Part shown: positions 1 through 6,506 of the stretch, in pieces
Layout: each line of letters opens with the position of its first letter
Position numbering within the stretch: position 1 is the first letter of the stretch
Assembly: GCA_007116915.1 (NCBI GenBank)
Contig: SKHQ01000077.1
Coordinates: 1-9,325 of the forward strand
Length of the DNA: 9,325 nucleotides
DNA from: Candidatus Methanomethylophilaceae archaeon
GTDB taxonomy: Archaea; Thermoplasmatota; Thermoplasmata; Methanomassiliicoccales; Methanomethylophilaceae
Direction of reading: 5' to 3'
Notes under the pieces: model-generated
Database searches by the model: none
What the model was told of the DNA's origin: nothing
What the model saw: only the letters and a program-made list of their open reading frames with translations
Made by a program: the position numbers and the translations under genes

Positions 1-443
1 ACATCATCAATATGTCCAAGCACCTTCACTTTAGGCCAAACGTGTACGATCTTCCCTTCGGGATCGAGGATGAACGTGCTCCTGACTACGCCGTTGAACA
101 TCTTCCCGGCGATGGTCTTCCTATCCCAGACGCCGAAGGCTTTCAAAACCACCTGCTCAGTGTCCGAGAGCAAAGGTACGGTCAGTTCGTTCTTCTCGAT
201 GAATTTCTTGTGACTCTCCAATGAGTCGGGGTTTATTCCGACCACTTTCACGCCCAGTCTCTCGAATTCCGGCATGGCCGCAGAGAAGTCCTTGGCCTGC
301 TTCGTGCATCCGGGTGTCCCGTCCCTAGGATAGAAGTAAACCACCGCATAACTACCTTTCAAATCTGCCAGGCATGTCTTCCCCCCGTAGATGTCGGGGA
401 GACAGAACTCCGGCGCCATCTGTCCTACTTTTAAAGCATCCAT
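1..443 (-). CDS. Peroxiredoxin, BCP/thioredoxin peroxidase type (3' end beyond the window)
   Basis: Thiol peroxidase expected to reduce hydrogen peroxide and organic hydroperoxides in the cytoplasm. Reading from the ATG at 443-441, 147 residues are visible and the frame runs off the left edge with no stop, so a few C-terminal residues are missing compared with the usual ~150-160. The peroxidatic cysteine is Cys46 in the motif PRDGTPGCTKQ (residues 39-49). A BCP-like C-terminal block, WPKVKVLGH, lies at 136-144. Most BCP proteins carry a resolving cysteine five residues after the first (CTKQAC); here that position is Lys51, so this one probably works as a 1-Cys enzyme or uses Cys14, Cys24 or an external thiol. 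A weak AAAGGA lies about 12 nt before the ATG. It is 97 bp downstream of crcB on the same strand. Family assignment is confident; the reductant is unknown. Confidence 0.9.
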   Translation of the reverse strand, partial: MDALKVGQMAPEFCLPDIYGGKTCLADLKGSYAVVYFYPRDGTPGCTKQAKDFSAAMPEFERLGVKVVGINPDSLESHKKFIEKNELTVPLLSDTEQVVLKAFGVWDRKTIAGKMFNGVVRSTFILDPEGKIVHVWPKVKVLGHIDD

Positions 444-540
444 ATGAAATCACGTTCCTTTGAGATATCTGTAGATGTTTGTTTCACAGAGTACTTATCA
501 TTGTCTGTAGGAAATCGCGATATTCGTGAAAACCATCCTG

Positions 541-924
541 TCACTTATTTCTCCTGGCCAATGACATTCCCGCGAATGCGCCGAACAGACATAGAGAGAT
601 GTTCAGGATCACGTTGATGATTGCCAAGAGCCATCGGCCATCGATCATCAGCTCCATGGTCTCAAAACTGAATGCTGAGAATGTGGTGAAACCTCCCAGT
701 AGACCCATGAAAAGAAAGAGTGACAAGGCCTCGAACGAGTGGTGTTCACGGACGACATTAAACAACAGATAAACAAGCAGGAAACTCCCCAGGAAGTTCA
801 CGGTCAGCGTGGACCAGGGAAAGACGCCGTATGGCATGAGATCATGGACAGCGAATCTCATCATCGAGCCCAATGCTCCGCCGGTGCCGACCAGAATCAG
901 GGCGCGGACGCCGTTCGATACCAT
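541..924 (-). CDS. crcB: CrcB/Fluc fluoride channel
   Basis: Small membrane protein of the CrcB/Fluc family, dual-topology dimers that export fluoride and prevent its toxic build-up. The ~127 residues have four hydrophobic helices and the family motifs in order: GGALGSMMRF near the N-terminus, TLTVNFLGSF in helix 2 (with the conserved Asn), and GLLGGFTTFSAF in helix 3 (the TTFS break that carries the ion-coordinating Phe residues). The frame also offers GTG codons at 930 and 927. I prefer ATG 924 because a TATA-like ATTAAA (947-952) lies ~25 bp upstream, which fits a leaderless mRNA; GGTGGTGAT overlapping this start could also act as a ribosome-binding sequence. Only one crcB copy is visible, so a homodimer is expected. 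No fluoride riboswitch is recognisable upstream. Alternative start: 930. Confidence 0.93.
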   Translation of the reverse strand: MVSNGVRALILVGTGGALGSMMRFAVHDLMPYGVFPWSTLTVNFLGSFLLVYLLFNVVREHHSFEALSLFLFMGLLGGFTTFSAFSFETMELMIDGRWLLAIINVILNISLCLFGAFAGMSLARRNK

Positions 925-946
925 CACCACCTAATCGGCAATTAGG

Positions 947-952
947 ATTAAA
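947..952 (-). promoter_or_regulatory. Possible TATA box for crcB
   Basis: On the minus strand this reads TTTAAT, centred about 25 bp before the preferred ATG of crcB (924). That is the spacing expected when transcription begins at or next to the start codon. The match to an archaeal TATA box is short and the call is tentative. Confidence 0.35.
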
Positions 953-1188
953 CCATATTCGGCCTGGTTGGAACCCTGCCGGAATTTCTGTGATTGCCTG
1001 GTATCTAATATTTTCATATCAGGTCTGCCGATGGTTTCAGACATGGATGCGGATGATAAAACTTGACGATGGGCATTATTGGGCTTTTAGACAGAGTAAG
1101 AATGATGTGAATATTCAAATGACAACTTCGGATCTAGAGACTTGAATTCCCAGTATCCAGAAGTTTTTTACGGACATTCTGAAGGGGA
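953..1188. other. Gene-free intergenic stretch
   Basis: Between the small orphan (1189-1413) and crcB I see no convincing gene, RNA or riboswitch. A plus-strand reading frame covers part of it (873-1145), but it overlaps crcB antisense, has a biased composition and lacks a ribosome-binding site. The minus strand contains only frames of about 20 codons without Shine-Dalgarno support. The fluoride riboswitch pattern was looked for by eye and not found. Confidence 0.5.
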
Positions 1189-1413
1189 TCATTCCACATC
1201 ATCGCGACGGAAGATCATAGGTGGCTCCCTCCCGTCCCTCTCGTAATCCAGGAGTATAAGCGCCCTTTTCAGTACGGTCATCTCCACCTTGAGTATATCC
1301 AATCTCGGATCGTCAGGATTGTTAGCTTGGACGCGTATGAACTCCAGTCTCAGTTTGTTGAGCTTCCTGGTCACGCGATCGTACTCTCCGGTCCTCTCAA
1401 TCCTCAGTTCCAT
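1189..1413 (-). CDS. Small charged helical protein, unknown function
   Basis: Predicted 74-residue cytoplasmic protein that I do not recognise. Residues ~1-60 are rich in Arg, Lys, Glu and Leu with heptad-like spacing of hydrophobics (for example VTRKLNKLRLEF and ILKVEMTVLKRALILLDY), which suggests a two-helix hairpin or a short coiled coil. The C-terminus is acidic (RRDDVE). There is no cysteine, signal peptide or membrane segment. The ATG at 1413 has a modest GTGGGAT upstream, and an AATAAT-rich patch about 27 bp upstream could be a TATA box. It stands alone: ~100 bp separate it from thiE upstream and 265 bp from crcB downstream. Codon use resembles its neighbours, which supports a real gene, but no role can be assigned. 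Confidence 0.6.
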   Translation of the reverse strand: MELRIERTGEYDRVTRKLNKLRLEFIRVQANNPDDPRLDILKVEMTVLKRALILLDYERDGREPPMIFRRDDVE

Positions 1414-1510
1414 TATCCCACTTCCCTTGCATTATTGGATTATTGATTGTTGGAGCAGGTCCTAATGTCTTTAGTCTCAGTTGATGTTTGAATATGCAAC
1501 GATTTGTGGT

Positions 1511-2149
1511 TTATGATTTGTTCTCAGGGGCGCTGACCCTCTGCCGCAGTTCAAGGCATGCGGCGCTGATGTCCTCGGGAACTAGGACTGCTGATATCAC
1601 CGCCAGACCGTCGGCGCCCGCTTCGATCACCGATTCAGCGTTTTCCATGGTTATGCCCCCGATGGCGACCACCGGTATCTGCACCGAGCTCTTGACCTCA
1701 CTCAGCAGTCCAAGACCACATACCGGTCCGGCATCGTCCTTGGAGGTGGTGGAGAAGACCGGACCCAATCCAACGTAATCCGCACCGTCCTTTTCAGCTT
1801 TCATCGATTCCTCGACACTGCCTACCGACACACCGATGATGAATCCCGGAGGTGATATCCTCCGGGCCTCGGCTACAGGTATGTCGTCCTGACCGAGATG
1901 CACGCCGTCGGCCCCACTGAGCAGGGCCACATCCAGACGGTCATTGACAATGAACATCGTCCCCGTGCCACGGGTGAGCTCCTTTATCCGCTTGGCCGTG
2001 TCCAACGTACTCTTGCCATCAGCATCCTTGGACCGTAGCTGGACCACATCCGCAGAACCTGCCACGGCTGCGGCTGCGATCTCCACGTGACTCCTGCCGC
2101 CGGAGACCTTCTCGTCGGTGACCACATAAACCAGGTACTGTGCTCTCAT
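1511..2149 (-). CDS. thiE: Thiamin-phosphate synthase ThiE
   Basis: Condenses hydroxymethylpyrimidine diphosphate with hydroxyethylthiazole phosphate to give thiamin monophosphate and pyrophosphate, in the cytoplasm. The 212 residues have the usual TIM-barrel length, with signature motifs in order: VQLRSKD (36-42), FIVNDRLDVA (66-75, pyrimidine-diphosphate site), GADGVHLGQDD (79-89, Mg-binding), GLGPVFSTTSK (127-137, phosphate loop; most relatives have P-T-x-T-K), VAIGGI (161-166) and GLAVISAV (181-188). The ATG lies inside the thiM stop (ATGA, 2149-2146), so translation is probably coupled to thiM. The stop is TAA. Cys144 after the phosphate loop is a variable position. The assignment is secure. 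Confidence 0.96.
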   Translation of the reverse strand: MRAQYLVYVVTDEKVSGGRSHVEIAAAAVAGSADVVQLRSKDADGKSTLDTAKRIKELTRGTGTMFIVNDRLDVALLSGADGVHLGQDDIPVAEARRISPPGFIIGVSVGSVEESMKAEKDGADYVGLGPVFSTTSKDDAGPVCGLGLLSEVKSSVQIPVVAIGGITMENAESVIEAGADGLAVISAVLVPEDISAACLELRQRVSAPENKS

Positions 2150-2946
2150 ATCTTCCTGACCTTGGCACCGGATGCCACGTCGGCGGGAGTCATGTTGTAC
2201 ATGCTGTCGAACAGCTTCGTACGGAAGGACATGGGGCCCTTGGCCTCCAAGGCCGCTTTCTCACCTGCGAGACCCATTGCCACCAATGCGGATGCGCTGG
2301 CCAATGCCCGGTCCTTGGATATGGCGTTGAAAGCACCGACAACGGTGGATGCCATGCATCCCGTACCCGAGACCAGCTCCATCATCGGGTGGCCGTTGCT
2401 GACCACATAGGTGTCCTTACCATCACTGATGATGTCCTCGGGAGCGGTCATCACGACGGTCAGGCCAAGGCGTTCTGCATACTCGCTACAGATCTCCACC
2501 GGGTCGCCCTTTACACCATGTGAGTCCACACCGACCACTTTGGCATCTGAACCGGCCATGATGCCTATCTCGCCGGCATTGCCCTTGAGGACGGCGACGT
2601 CCAGGTCATTAAGAAGTTGGTTGACGGTCTCCGTCCTATAGGGAGTGGCACCGGCACCGACAGGGTCGACGATTACAGGGATCCCTAGTTCATTGGCTCT
2701 TCTTCCCGCTGCCAACATCGATTTGACTAGACGGTCGTTGAGTGTGCCGATGTTCAGGACCAGGGCGCCGGCGATGGACACCATGTCATCCATCTCCTCG
2801 ATGGCGTCGGCCATGACCGGTGCCGCACCGGTGCAAATTGCAATGTTGGCACAGTCGTTCACGGTCACATAGTTGGTTATGTGATGGACCAACGGCCTTC
2901 TGTTCCTCAATTCCTCGAACAAACGGGATGCTTCCAAACTCGTCAT
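2146..2946 (-). CDS. thiM: Hydroxyethylthiazole kinase ThiM
   Basis: Phosphorylates 4-methyl-5-(2-hydroxyethyl)thiazole with ATP, a salvage step that supplies the thiazole partner for ThiE. From ATG 2946 it is 266 residues, typical for the ribokinase-fold family. Motifs: HHITNYVTVNDCAN (21-34), APVM (42-45, substrate pocket), DPVGAGAT (94-101), KGNAGEI (121-127), and SGTGCM (193-198) with the active-site Cys197. An in-frame ATG exists at 2985, but GGAGGT at 2960-2955, 8 nt before ATG 2946, decides the start. Translation is likely coupled to thiE through the 4-nt ATGA overlap. The pair makes thiamin phosphate from salvaged thiazole; thiD/thiN and de novo genes are not in the window. No TPP riboswitch is seen in the leader. 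Confidence 0.96.
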   Translation of the reverse strand: MTSLEASRLFEELRNRRPLVHHITNYVTVNDCANIAICTGAAPVMADAIEEMDDMVSIAGALVLNIGTLNDRLVKSMLAAGRRANELGIPVIVDPVGAGATPYRTETVNQLLNDLDVAVLKGNAGEIGIMAGSDAKVVGVDSHGVKGDPVEICSEYAERLGLTVVMTAPEDIISDGKDTYVVSNGHPMMELVSGTGCMASTVVGAFNAISKDRALASASALVAMGLAGEKAALEAKGPMSFRTKLFDSMYNMTPADVASGAKVRKI

Positions 2947-2954
2947 GGTTATCA

Positions 2955-2960
2955 ACCTCC
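2955..2960 (-). promoter_or_regulatory. Shine-Dalgarno of thiM
   Basis: The minus strand reads GGAGGT, 8 nt before ATG 2946, a full match to the archaeal anti-SD. Its last bases are part of GGTTGATAACC, a small inverted repeat (GGTT/AACC with a 3-nt loop) that reaches to just before the ATG. It fixes the thiM start over the in-frame ATG at 2985. Confidence 0.8.
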
Positions 2961-3030
2961 GTTTGGGAAACACATGGCCTAACAAGATGCTGGCGATTGC
3001 CCCTCAAACCGTGGATGGCTATCTGCAGTT

Positions 3031-3040
3031 TGATATTTAT
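3031..3040 (-). promoter_or_regulatory. Probable TATA box of the thiM-thiE operon
   Basis: ATAAATATCA on the minus strand, within an A/T-rich run (3031-3049), is the best TATA match in the 134 bp upstream of thiM. A start ~25 bp downstream would give a leader of roughly 60 nt. The leader has neither the CTGAGA nor the GGATAATGCCAGC-type elements of a TPP riboswitch. Confidence 0.45.
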
Positions 3041-3080
3041 TTTATTACCGTTGGAATGGATACATCTCGAATGAGGATGT

Positions 3081-4157
3081 TCACCGTATCTTGTTCACTA
3101 TCATATGGGACATGAACGCCATCCTCAGCGCCTTACCGTGTTTGCAGTGCTGATGGAGTCCGCCCACAAAGGATGTGTCCGTTTCAAAGTTGTGGATCAT
3201 GAACGTTCCAGTAGCTCCAGCATGACCTATGAACTCGAATGGCATTATCAATGGGGTCTTCTTGAAACGCATCAGACCGTAACCGTAATCCAAACCCAAT
3301 CCGAATTTGGCCCAATCTTGCATCTTGGCGTAGGAATCGGCATTGATGAGCTCCATGCCTGCGAATGCCCGTATGAATTTGAGCATGTCTTCAGCCGATG
3401 ACACGATGCCTCCGGCGGCGTACTCCTCGCTCAACGTACGATGGTCTACTAGATTGTCATCACCGAGGTACACACCCGCAACCGGATGCTCCGACCTGAC
3501 CATTGGTTCACTGCGTTGTATGAGGTATGAACTCTGCATATCCAAAGGACGGAAGAAGAACTTTGATAGAGCGTCGTGATAGGGCATTGACGTCAGATTC
3601 TCAATCACCAGCCCCAACAATTGATATCCGGCACTAGAGTATGAGAACCCATTCCCAGGAGCGAACTTCGGTTTGGTCGTATCCTTGGTCAACCTTATCA
3701 GCTCTTGTGGGGTCCAGAAACGGTCTGGGTCATCGGTTATTATCGATACGTCCATGTCTTTTATGGAGGTTCCCTCGTCAAAATAATCATTGATGCCGGA
3801 AGTGTGATTGAGGAGGTGCTTGAGCTTTACCTCCTTACTACGGTCGACACCGTCCATGACATGCAGCGATTCCACCACATCCCCATCGAGATGGTCGGCT
3901 ACAGGATCCTCGTAACTAAGCTCCCCCTTTTCCTCCAACATGGCGATTATCGTCGAGGTGAACATCTTTCCTACGCTGGCGGTGAATTGGGGCTGATCGG
4001 GATGGGCGTACACTCCTTCGTCGCCATCGGCAAATTTGAGATGGATGTCTTTGCTGCCGGAGTGCACCAGAAGATGAGCCACATGGATGTCGCGATCCTT
4101 GGAGACGATCTTCCTGAATCTGTCCTCTATCTCCTGACAGGCCCTGTTCTTGTCCAT
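3081..4157 (-). CDS. Serine hydrolase of the class C beta-lactamase / penicillin-binding fold, no signal peptide
   Basis: A 358-residue member of the beta-lactamase-like serine hydrolases (Pfam Beta-lactamase group, which includes esterases, D-aminopeptidases and peptidases). The nucleophile motif SxxK is SVGK at 61-64, followed by a long helix. The conserved block LLNHTSGI is at 115-122. The Tyr motif is YSS at 173-175, where most relatives have YxN, and the third motif is HAG at 312-314 (H/KxG). Residues 1-30 are charged, with no signal peptide or membrane helix, so it is predicted to be cytoplasmic. With no murein expected in such an archaeon, the substrate is probably a small ester, amide or peptide; true beta-lactamase activity is unlikely. 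No SD precedes the ATG; a TATA box at -27 indicates a leaderless mRNA. It is a single-gene unit upstream of thiM. Confidence 0.88.
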   Translation of the reverse strand: MDKNRACQEIEDRFRKIVSKDRDIHVAHLLVHSGSKDIHLKFADGDEGVYAHPDQPQFTASVGKMFTSTIIAMLEEKGELSYEDPVADHLDGDVVESLHVMDGVDRSKEVKLKHLLNHTSGINDYFDEGTSIKDMDVSIITDDPDRFWTPQELIRLTKDTTKPKFAPGNGFSYSSAGYQLLGLVIENLTSMPYHDALSKFFFRPLDMQSSYLIQRSEPMVRSEHPVAGVYLGDDNLVDHRTLSEEYAAGGIVSSAEDMLKFIRAFAGMELINADSYAKMQDWAKFGLGLDYGYGLMRFKKTPLIMPFEFIGHAGATGTFMIHNFETDTSFVGGLHQHCKHGKALRMAFMSHMIVNKIR

Positions 4158-4179
4158 TTTTTTCAGTAAGATAAAAAAA

Positions 4180-4187
4180 GATATAAT
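4180..4187 (-). promoter_or_regulatory. TATA box of the serine hydrolase (leaderless)
   Basis: ATTATATC on the minus strand is centred 27 bp before the ATG at 4157. It is followed by a T-rich tract and no Shine-Dalgarno sequence. The spacing places the transcription start at or within a few bases of the start codon. Confidence 0.6.
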
Positions 4188-4233
4188 GATATCTTAAAAC
4201 GCTGACGTTTAAAGACGGGTTTGAATTCAGACC

Positions 4234-4317
4234 TCAAAAATTCCACTCATTGCCTCTGCGGCTGAGTAGTATTGCCAGCACCGCTATGAACAGGATGACC
4301 GATATTACAACTTCCAT
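4234..4317 (-). CDS. 27-residue single-helix membrane microprotein
   Basis: Short frame, easily missed: ATG 4317 to TGA 4234, 27 residues. Met-Glu is followed by an unbroken hydrophobic helix (VVISVILFIAVLAILL, residues 3-18), then a basic Ser-Arg-Arg and a polar tail ending NEWNF. By the positive-inside rule the C-terminus would be cytoplasmic. Translation signals are good: GAGGT (4330-4326) lies 8 nt before the ATG, and a TATA-like GATATATC (4363-4356) lies ~42 bp upstream. It sits in the 261 bp between the YdbT-like gene (101 bp upstream, same strand) and the serine hydrolase (76 bp downstream), which also has its own promoter. Such one-helix peptides often act as subunits or regulators of membrane complexes; a YdbS/YdbT partner is only a positional guess. 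No family is recognised. Confidence 0.6.
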   Translation of the reverse strand: MEVVISVILFIAVLAILLSRRGNEWNF

Positions 4318-4355
4318 TCCAATCGACCTCATTAATCACATCTGTCAAGGATGAT

Positions 4356-4363
4356 GATATATC
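4356..4363 (-). promoter_or_regulatory. Possible TATA box of the membrane microprotein
   Basis: The palindromic GATATATC, in the 101 bp between the ydbT-like stop and the microprotein ATG, is centred about 42 bp before ATG 4317. This would give a very short leader containing the GAGGT ribosome-binding site at 4330-4326. Confidence 0.4.
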
Positions 4364-4418
4364 TATCTCAAAGAAAAGTGGAATGCTAGACCGTGACAGC
4401 TGAAAGAATCAGCCGCGG

Positions 4419-5855
4419 TCAGGATGATTTTGAATACCAACGCCATATCCTCAATGCCTCGGCGGCATCTATGTCCTTGAGCTGGAAATATTTGGCCGAG
4501 GGGGATGAAAGGACAGGTGCGTTGACAGTCCTCAGATCCTTGTAACGCTGGATGGGGTCGGCATTCAATGTGAAGGATTGCAGGTGCGGTCTTTTGATGA
4601 GTACATGGTATCGGTTGATATCCCGGAAACGGAGCGTGAGCTGCCGACCGTCCAATGAGCTTGCACCGTTGGAGTGCCGAGACAGTGCCAATACCAATGC
4701 GGGAATCAAAAGCAGCAGAGAAAGCCAACCGAATCCTATACCAACGCCGTTGACGGTGTGCCAGATTGCTGCCGCCACAATAATTGTGGGGATTGATGTC
4801 CTGATGATGTACCGTATCCTGGACCTACTCGGCAGGAAGGTCATATCGTCCGGTATTTCATATTCAGGCAGTATGTTCTCCAAGAAGCGGTTTACATCCT
4901 TGAATGGCAACAGAGGGTGCAGCATCGATATCTGTTCCTGATCCTCCGAACCGCCTCCGGCGACCTCCATGAAGAGGGAGCTTAGACCTAAGGGCTGCCT
5001 TATCAACCCCTCCTGCACCGTCAAAGCCTGAATCCGATGCAGTCCGATCGAAACGTGGTTCTGTTTCAATATTCCCCAACGGATCTCCAGACGGTCCTGG
5101 TAGCGATCGACACGGAAACGGGCATACTGGATAACGAAAACCACTATGGAAAGGACATATGATAGTATGAGGAGCACGGCGAGTGCTATGGCTAGGAACT
5201 CCAAGGGGACCTCCACCAGTTCCGCGAAGATGATGTTGAGAAAGGTATCAGGCATGTAGGCGAATATCTGCGAGGCCAGGAAGGCGATGACCGAGAACAG
5301 GACGAGGAACCTTCCGGAAGTAGCACCTGCAAGCCAGAGGTTCCTCCCTTCCAATTTCTCAGTGGCGATGACATTCTCCTCCGGTTCGCCGCTCTCCAAT
5401 CGGTCGATTCCACCTTTGAGGTGAATCCGTATGCTCTCCACCTCCGCCAAATTTAATGCGCGGAGATTCACCTCAGTCTCATCAGTGCCTGCAGTTTTGA
5501 TCTGCATTGTAGCCAGACCCACGGCCCGTTGCAGAATGTTGGTGTAGACGTTTATCGACTGAACCCTCTCCCTCTTTATCGACCTCTCCGACTTGAACAC
5601 TATGCCCTTGCGGATATGAATGTGTCCGCTGTCGTAACGGTAATAAAAGTAAAACCAGCCGAGGGCGCTGAAGAGCATATTTAACAACAGCAACCCCCCG
5701 AATACGGCAAGGAACACCAACCCCATCTGCCCAATTCCTTGACCGCTGCGACCGATGGAGGCCACTATCGCCACACCCAGATAGGAGGGTAGGCCACGCA
5801 GCGAATCGATTACTATCAGCAACGGATGCTGGCGTACATACTCAGACATCTTCAT
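4419..5855 (-). CDS. YdbT-like membrane protein with three bacterial PH domains
   Basis: Large integral membrane protein (478 residues from ATG 5855) of the bPH2/DUF304 family, built from three repeats of a helix pair plus a PH-like beta domain. Helix pairs lie near residues 28-70, 183-243 and 355-392; PH-like domains near 72-150, 247-335 and 400-475. Domain hallmarks are IKRERVQSINVYTNILQRAVGLATMQI (given here only as the block at ~94-120) and the equivalent HRIQALTVQEGLIRQPLG at 274-291. The third domain is more diverged. In Firmicutes YdbS and YdbT are adjacent membrane proteins; their biochemical role is poorly defined. The start overlaps the end of the YdbS-like gene, so translation is coupled. 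Candidate starts are GTG 5858, ATG 5855 and ATG 5849; the last has GTGAT 4 nt upstream, so a start two codons later is possible. Confidence 0.88.
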   Translation of the reverse strand: MKMSEYVRQHPLLIVIDSLRGLPSYLGVAIVASIGRSGQGIGQMGLVFLAVFGGLLLLNMLFSALGWFYFYYRYDSGHIHIRKGIVFKSERSIKRERVQSINVYTNILQRAVGLATMQIKTAGTDETEVNLRALNLAEVESIRIHLKGGIDRLESGEPEENVIATEKLEGRNLWLAGATSGRFLVLFSVIAFLASQIFAYMPDTFLNIIFAELVEVPLEFLAIALAVLLILSYVLSIVVFVIQYARFRVDRYQDRLEIRWGILKQNHVSIGLHRIQALTVQEGLIRQPLGLSSLFMEVAGGGSEDQEQISMLHPLLPFKDVNRFLENILPEYEIPDDMTFLPSRSRIRYIIRTSIPTIIVAAAIWHTVNGVGIGFGWLSLLLLIPALVLALSRHSNGASSLDGRQLTLRFRDINRYHVLIKRPHLQSFTLNADPIQRYKDLRTVNAPVLSSPSAKYFQLKDIDAAEALRIWRWYSKSS

Positions 5856-6363
5856 CACTCACTCTGGCCAGGGCAGATATCTCGCCTCTTAGCTCCTCTG
5901 CCCTTTCCTTGGGAAGAGCAGGTATAGGGAAGCGGGTGGCGGCCGTGGTCACATAAAGAGTGGCCAGTCCGAAATATCTCATCAACGGGCCATGCTCGGT
6001 ATCAACATGCTGCACCCGTATCATAGGAATGAGATGTCTCCTGATTATGAATATCCCATGTTGCGTCTCCAGCTCCTCCTCTCTGACCTCAAAACGCCAG
6101 AAACGCATAGCCAACCAAGGCGCCACGGCCATGCCGTAAGGAGCATAGAGAAGCGCTATCGCATACGCAAGTAGACCATGGAACTCTGTTATGAACATTA
6201 TACCGACGGCGTAGTTGTTGAAAGCCAAAGCCAGACCCATCAGTATCAGAAAGCTGACAAACCCGTTTATGGTCCAGACCTTCCAGGCGCGTTGATCGAT
6301 CTTTTCCTTGGGCTCATTCTCCAATCTGAGTCTCTGTCTTAACTCCTCCAAACCAACGGTCAT
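5842..6363 (-). CDS. YdbS-like membrane protein with one bacterial PH domain
   Basis: First gene of the bPH2 pair, 173 residues from ATG 6363. The layout is a charged N-terminal helix (1-28), two membrane helices (~31-50 and ~62-84), then a single PH-like domain (~90-165) with the signature HLIPMIRVQHVDTEHGPLMR (110-129) followed by FGLATLYVTTAA. This matches the YdbS architecture. Two upstream in-frame starts (GTG 6372, ATG 6369) are rejected because GGGGTGAT (6375-6368), a strong anti-SD match, overlaps them and sits 4 nt before ATG 6363. The stop lies within the ydbT-like coding region (overlap of 8-17 nt depending on the start), so the two are almost certainly made together and probably interact in the membrane. 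The promoter is not clear in the 143-bp divergent spacer. Confidence 0.87.
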   Translation of the reverse strand: MTVGLEELRQRLRLENEPKEKIDQRAWKVWTINGFVSFLILMGLALAFNNYAVGIMFITEFHGLLAYAIALLYAPYGMAVAPWLAMRFWRFEVREEELETQHGIFIIRRHLIPMIRVQHVDTEHGPLMRYFGLATLYVTTAATRFPIPALPKERAEELRGEISALARVSDEDV

Positions 6364-6367
6364 TTCC

Positions 6368-6375
6368 ATCACCCC
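6368..6375 (-). promoter_or_regulatory. Shine-Dalgarno of the ydbS-like gene
   Basis: GGGGTGAT on the minus strand resembles the ideal GGAGGTGAT and lies 4 nt before ATG 6363. It overlaps the alternative starts at 6372 and 6369, so 6363 is the better supported start. Confidence 0.6.
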
Positions 6376-6468
6376 ATTGTCTTCGGGACCTCAATGAATC
6401 CACAGGGTCATAGTAAAGGTTTGTGTTGTTAGGCACGGGGAAGAATTATGGGATCACGTTCAGATTCA

Positions 6469-6479
6469 TTTAATAATCC
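6469..6479 (+). promoter_or_regulatory. Possible TATA box of the flavodoxin gene
   Basis: TTTAATAATCC on the plus strand lies ~34 bp before the ATG at 6507. It would produce a leader of only a few nucleotides holding GGTG (6498-6501) as a weak ribosome-binding site. The same A/T patch could also serve the divergent gene, but it lies >100 bp from that start. Confidence 0.4.
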
Positions 6480-6506
6480 ACAATATGATTCTCGGACGGT
6501 GTCAGT

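Noticed and set aside
961..980. GGTTCCAACC-like T-arm suggesting a tRNA on the minus strand
   Set aside because: The flanking bases do not form a 5-bp T-stem, and no acceptor, D or anticodon arm can be built around it.
931..1100. Fluoride riboswitch upstream of crcB
   Set aside because: Neither the GGCGATG-type 5' part nor the paired CTGATG segment is present on the minus strand.
2947..2985. 13-residue N-terminal extension of ThiM from ATG 2985
   Set aside because: The strong SD GGAGGT lies inside this segment and points to ATG 2946. The extension has no similarity to ThiM N-termini.
2087..3074. Several plus-strand frames opposite thiM and thiE
   Set aside because: They are shadows of two secure genes, with no RBS or recognisable sequence.
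3705..4169. 154-codon plus-strand frame antisense to the serine hydrolase
   Set aside because: It mirrors the codon pattern of the hydrolase, whose catalytic motifs are unmistakable. No initiation signals.
4345..4425. Box C/D-like small RNA (ATGATGA at 4351 and CTGA near 4400)
   Set aside because: The internal C' and D' boxes are missing and the spacing is loose; the match is expected by chance.
4363..4728. 121-codon minus-strand frame overlapping the end of the ydbT-like gene
   Set aside because: It is an alternative frame of the third PH domain, with His/Pro/Cys-rich, non-protein-like sequence. The YdbT frame has family motifs throughout.
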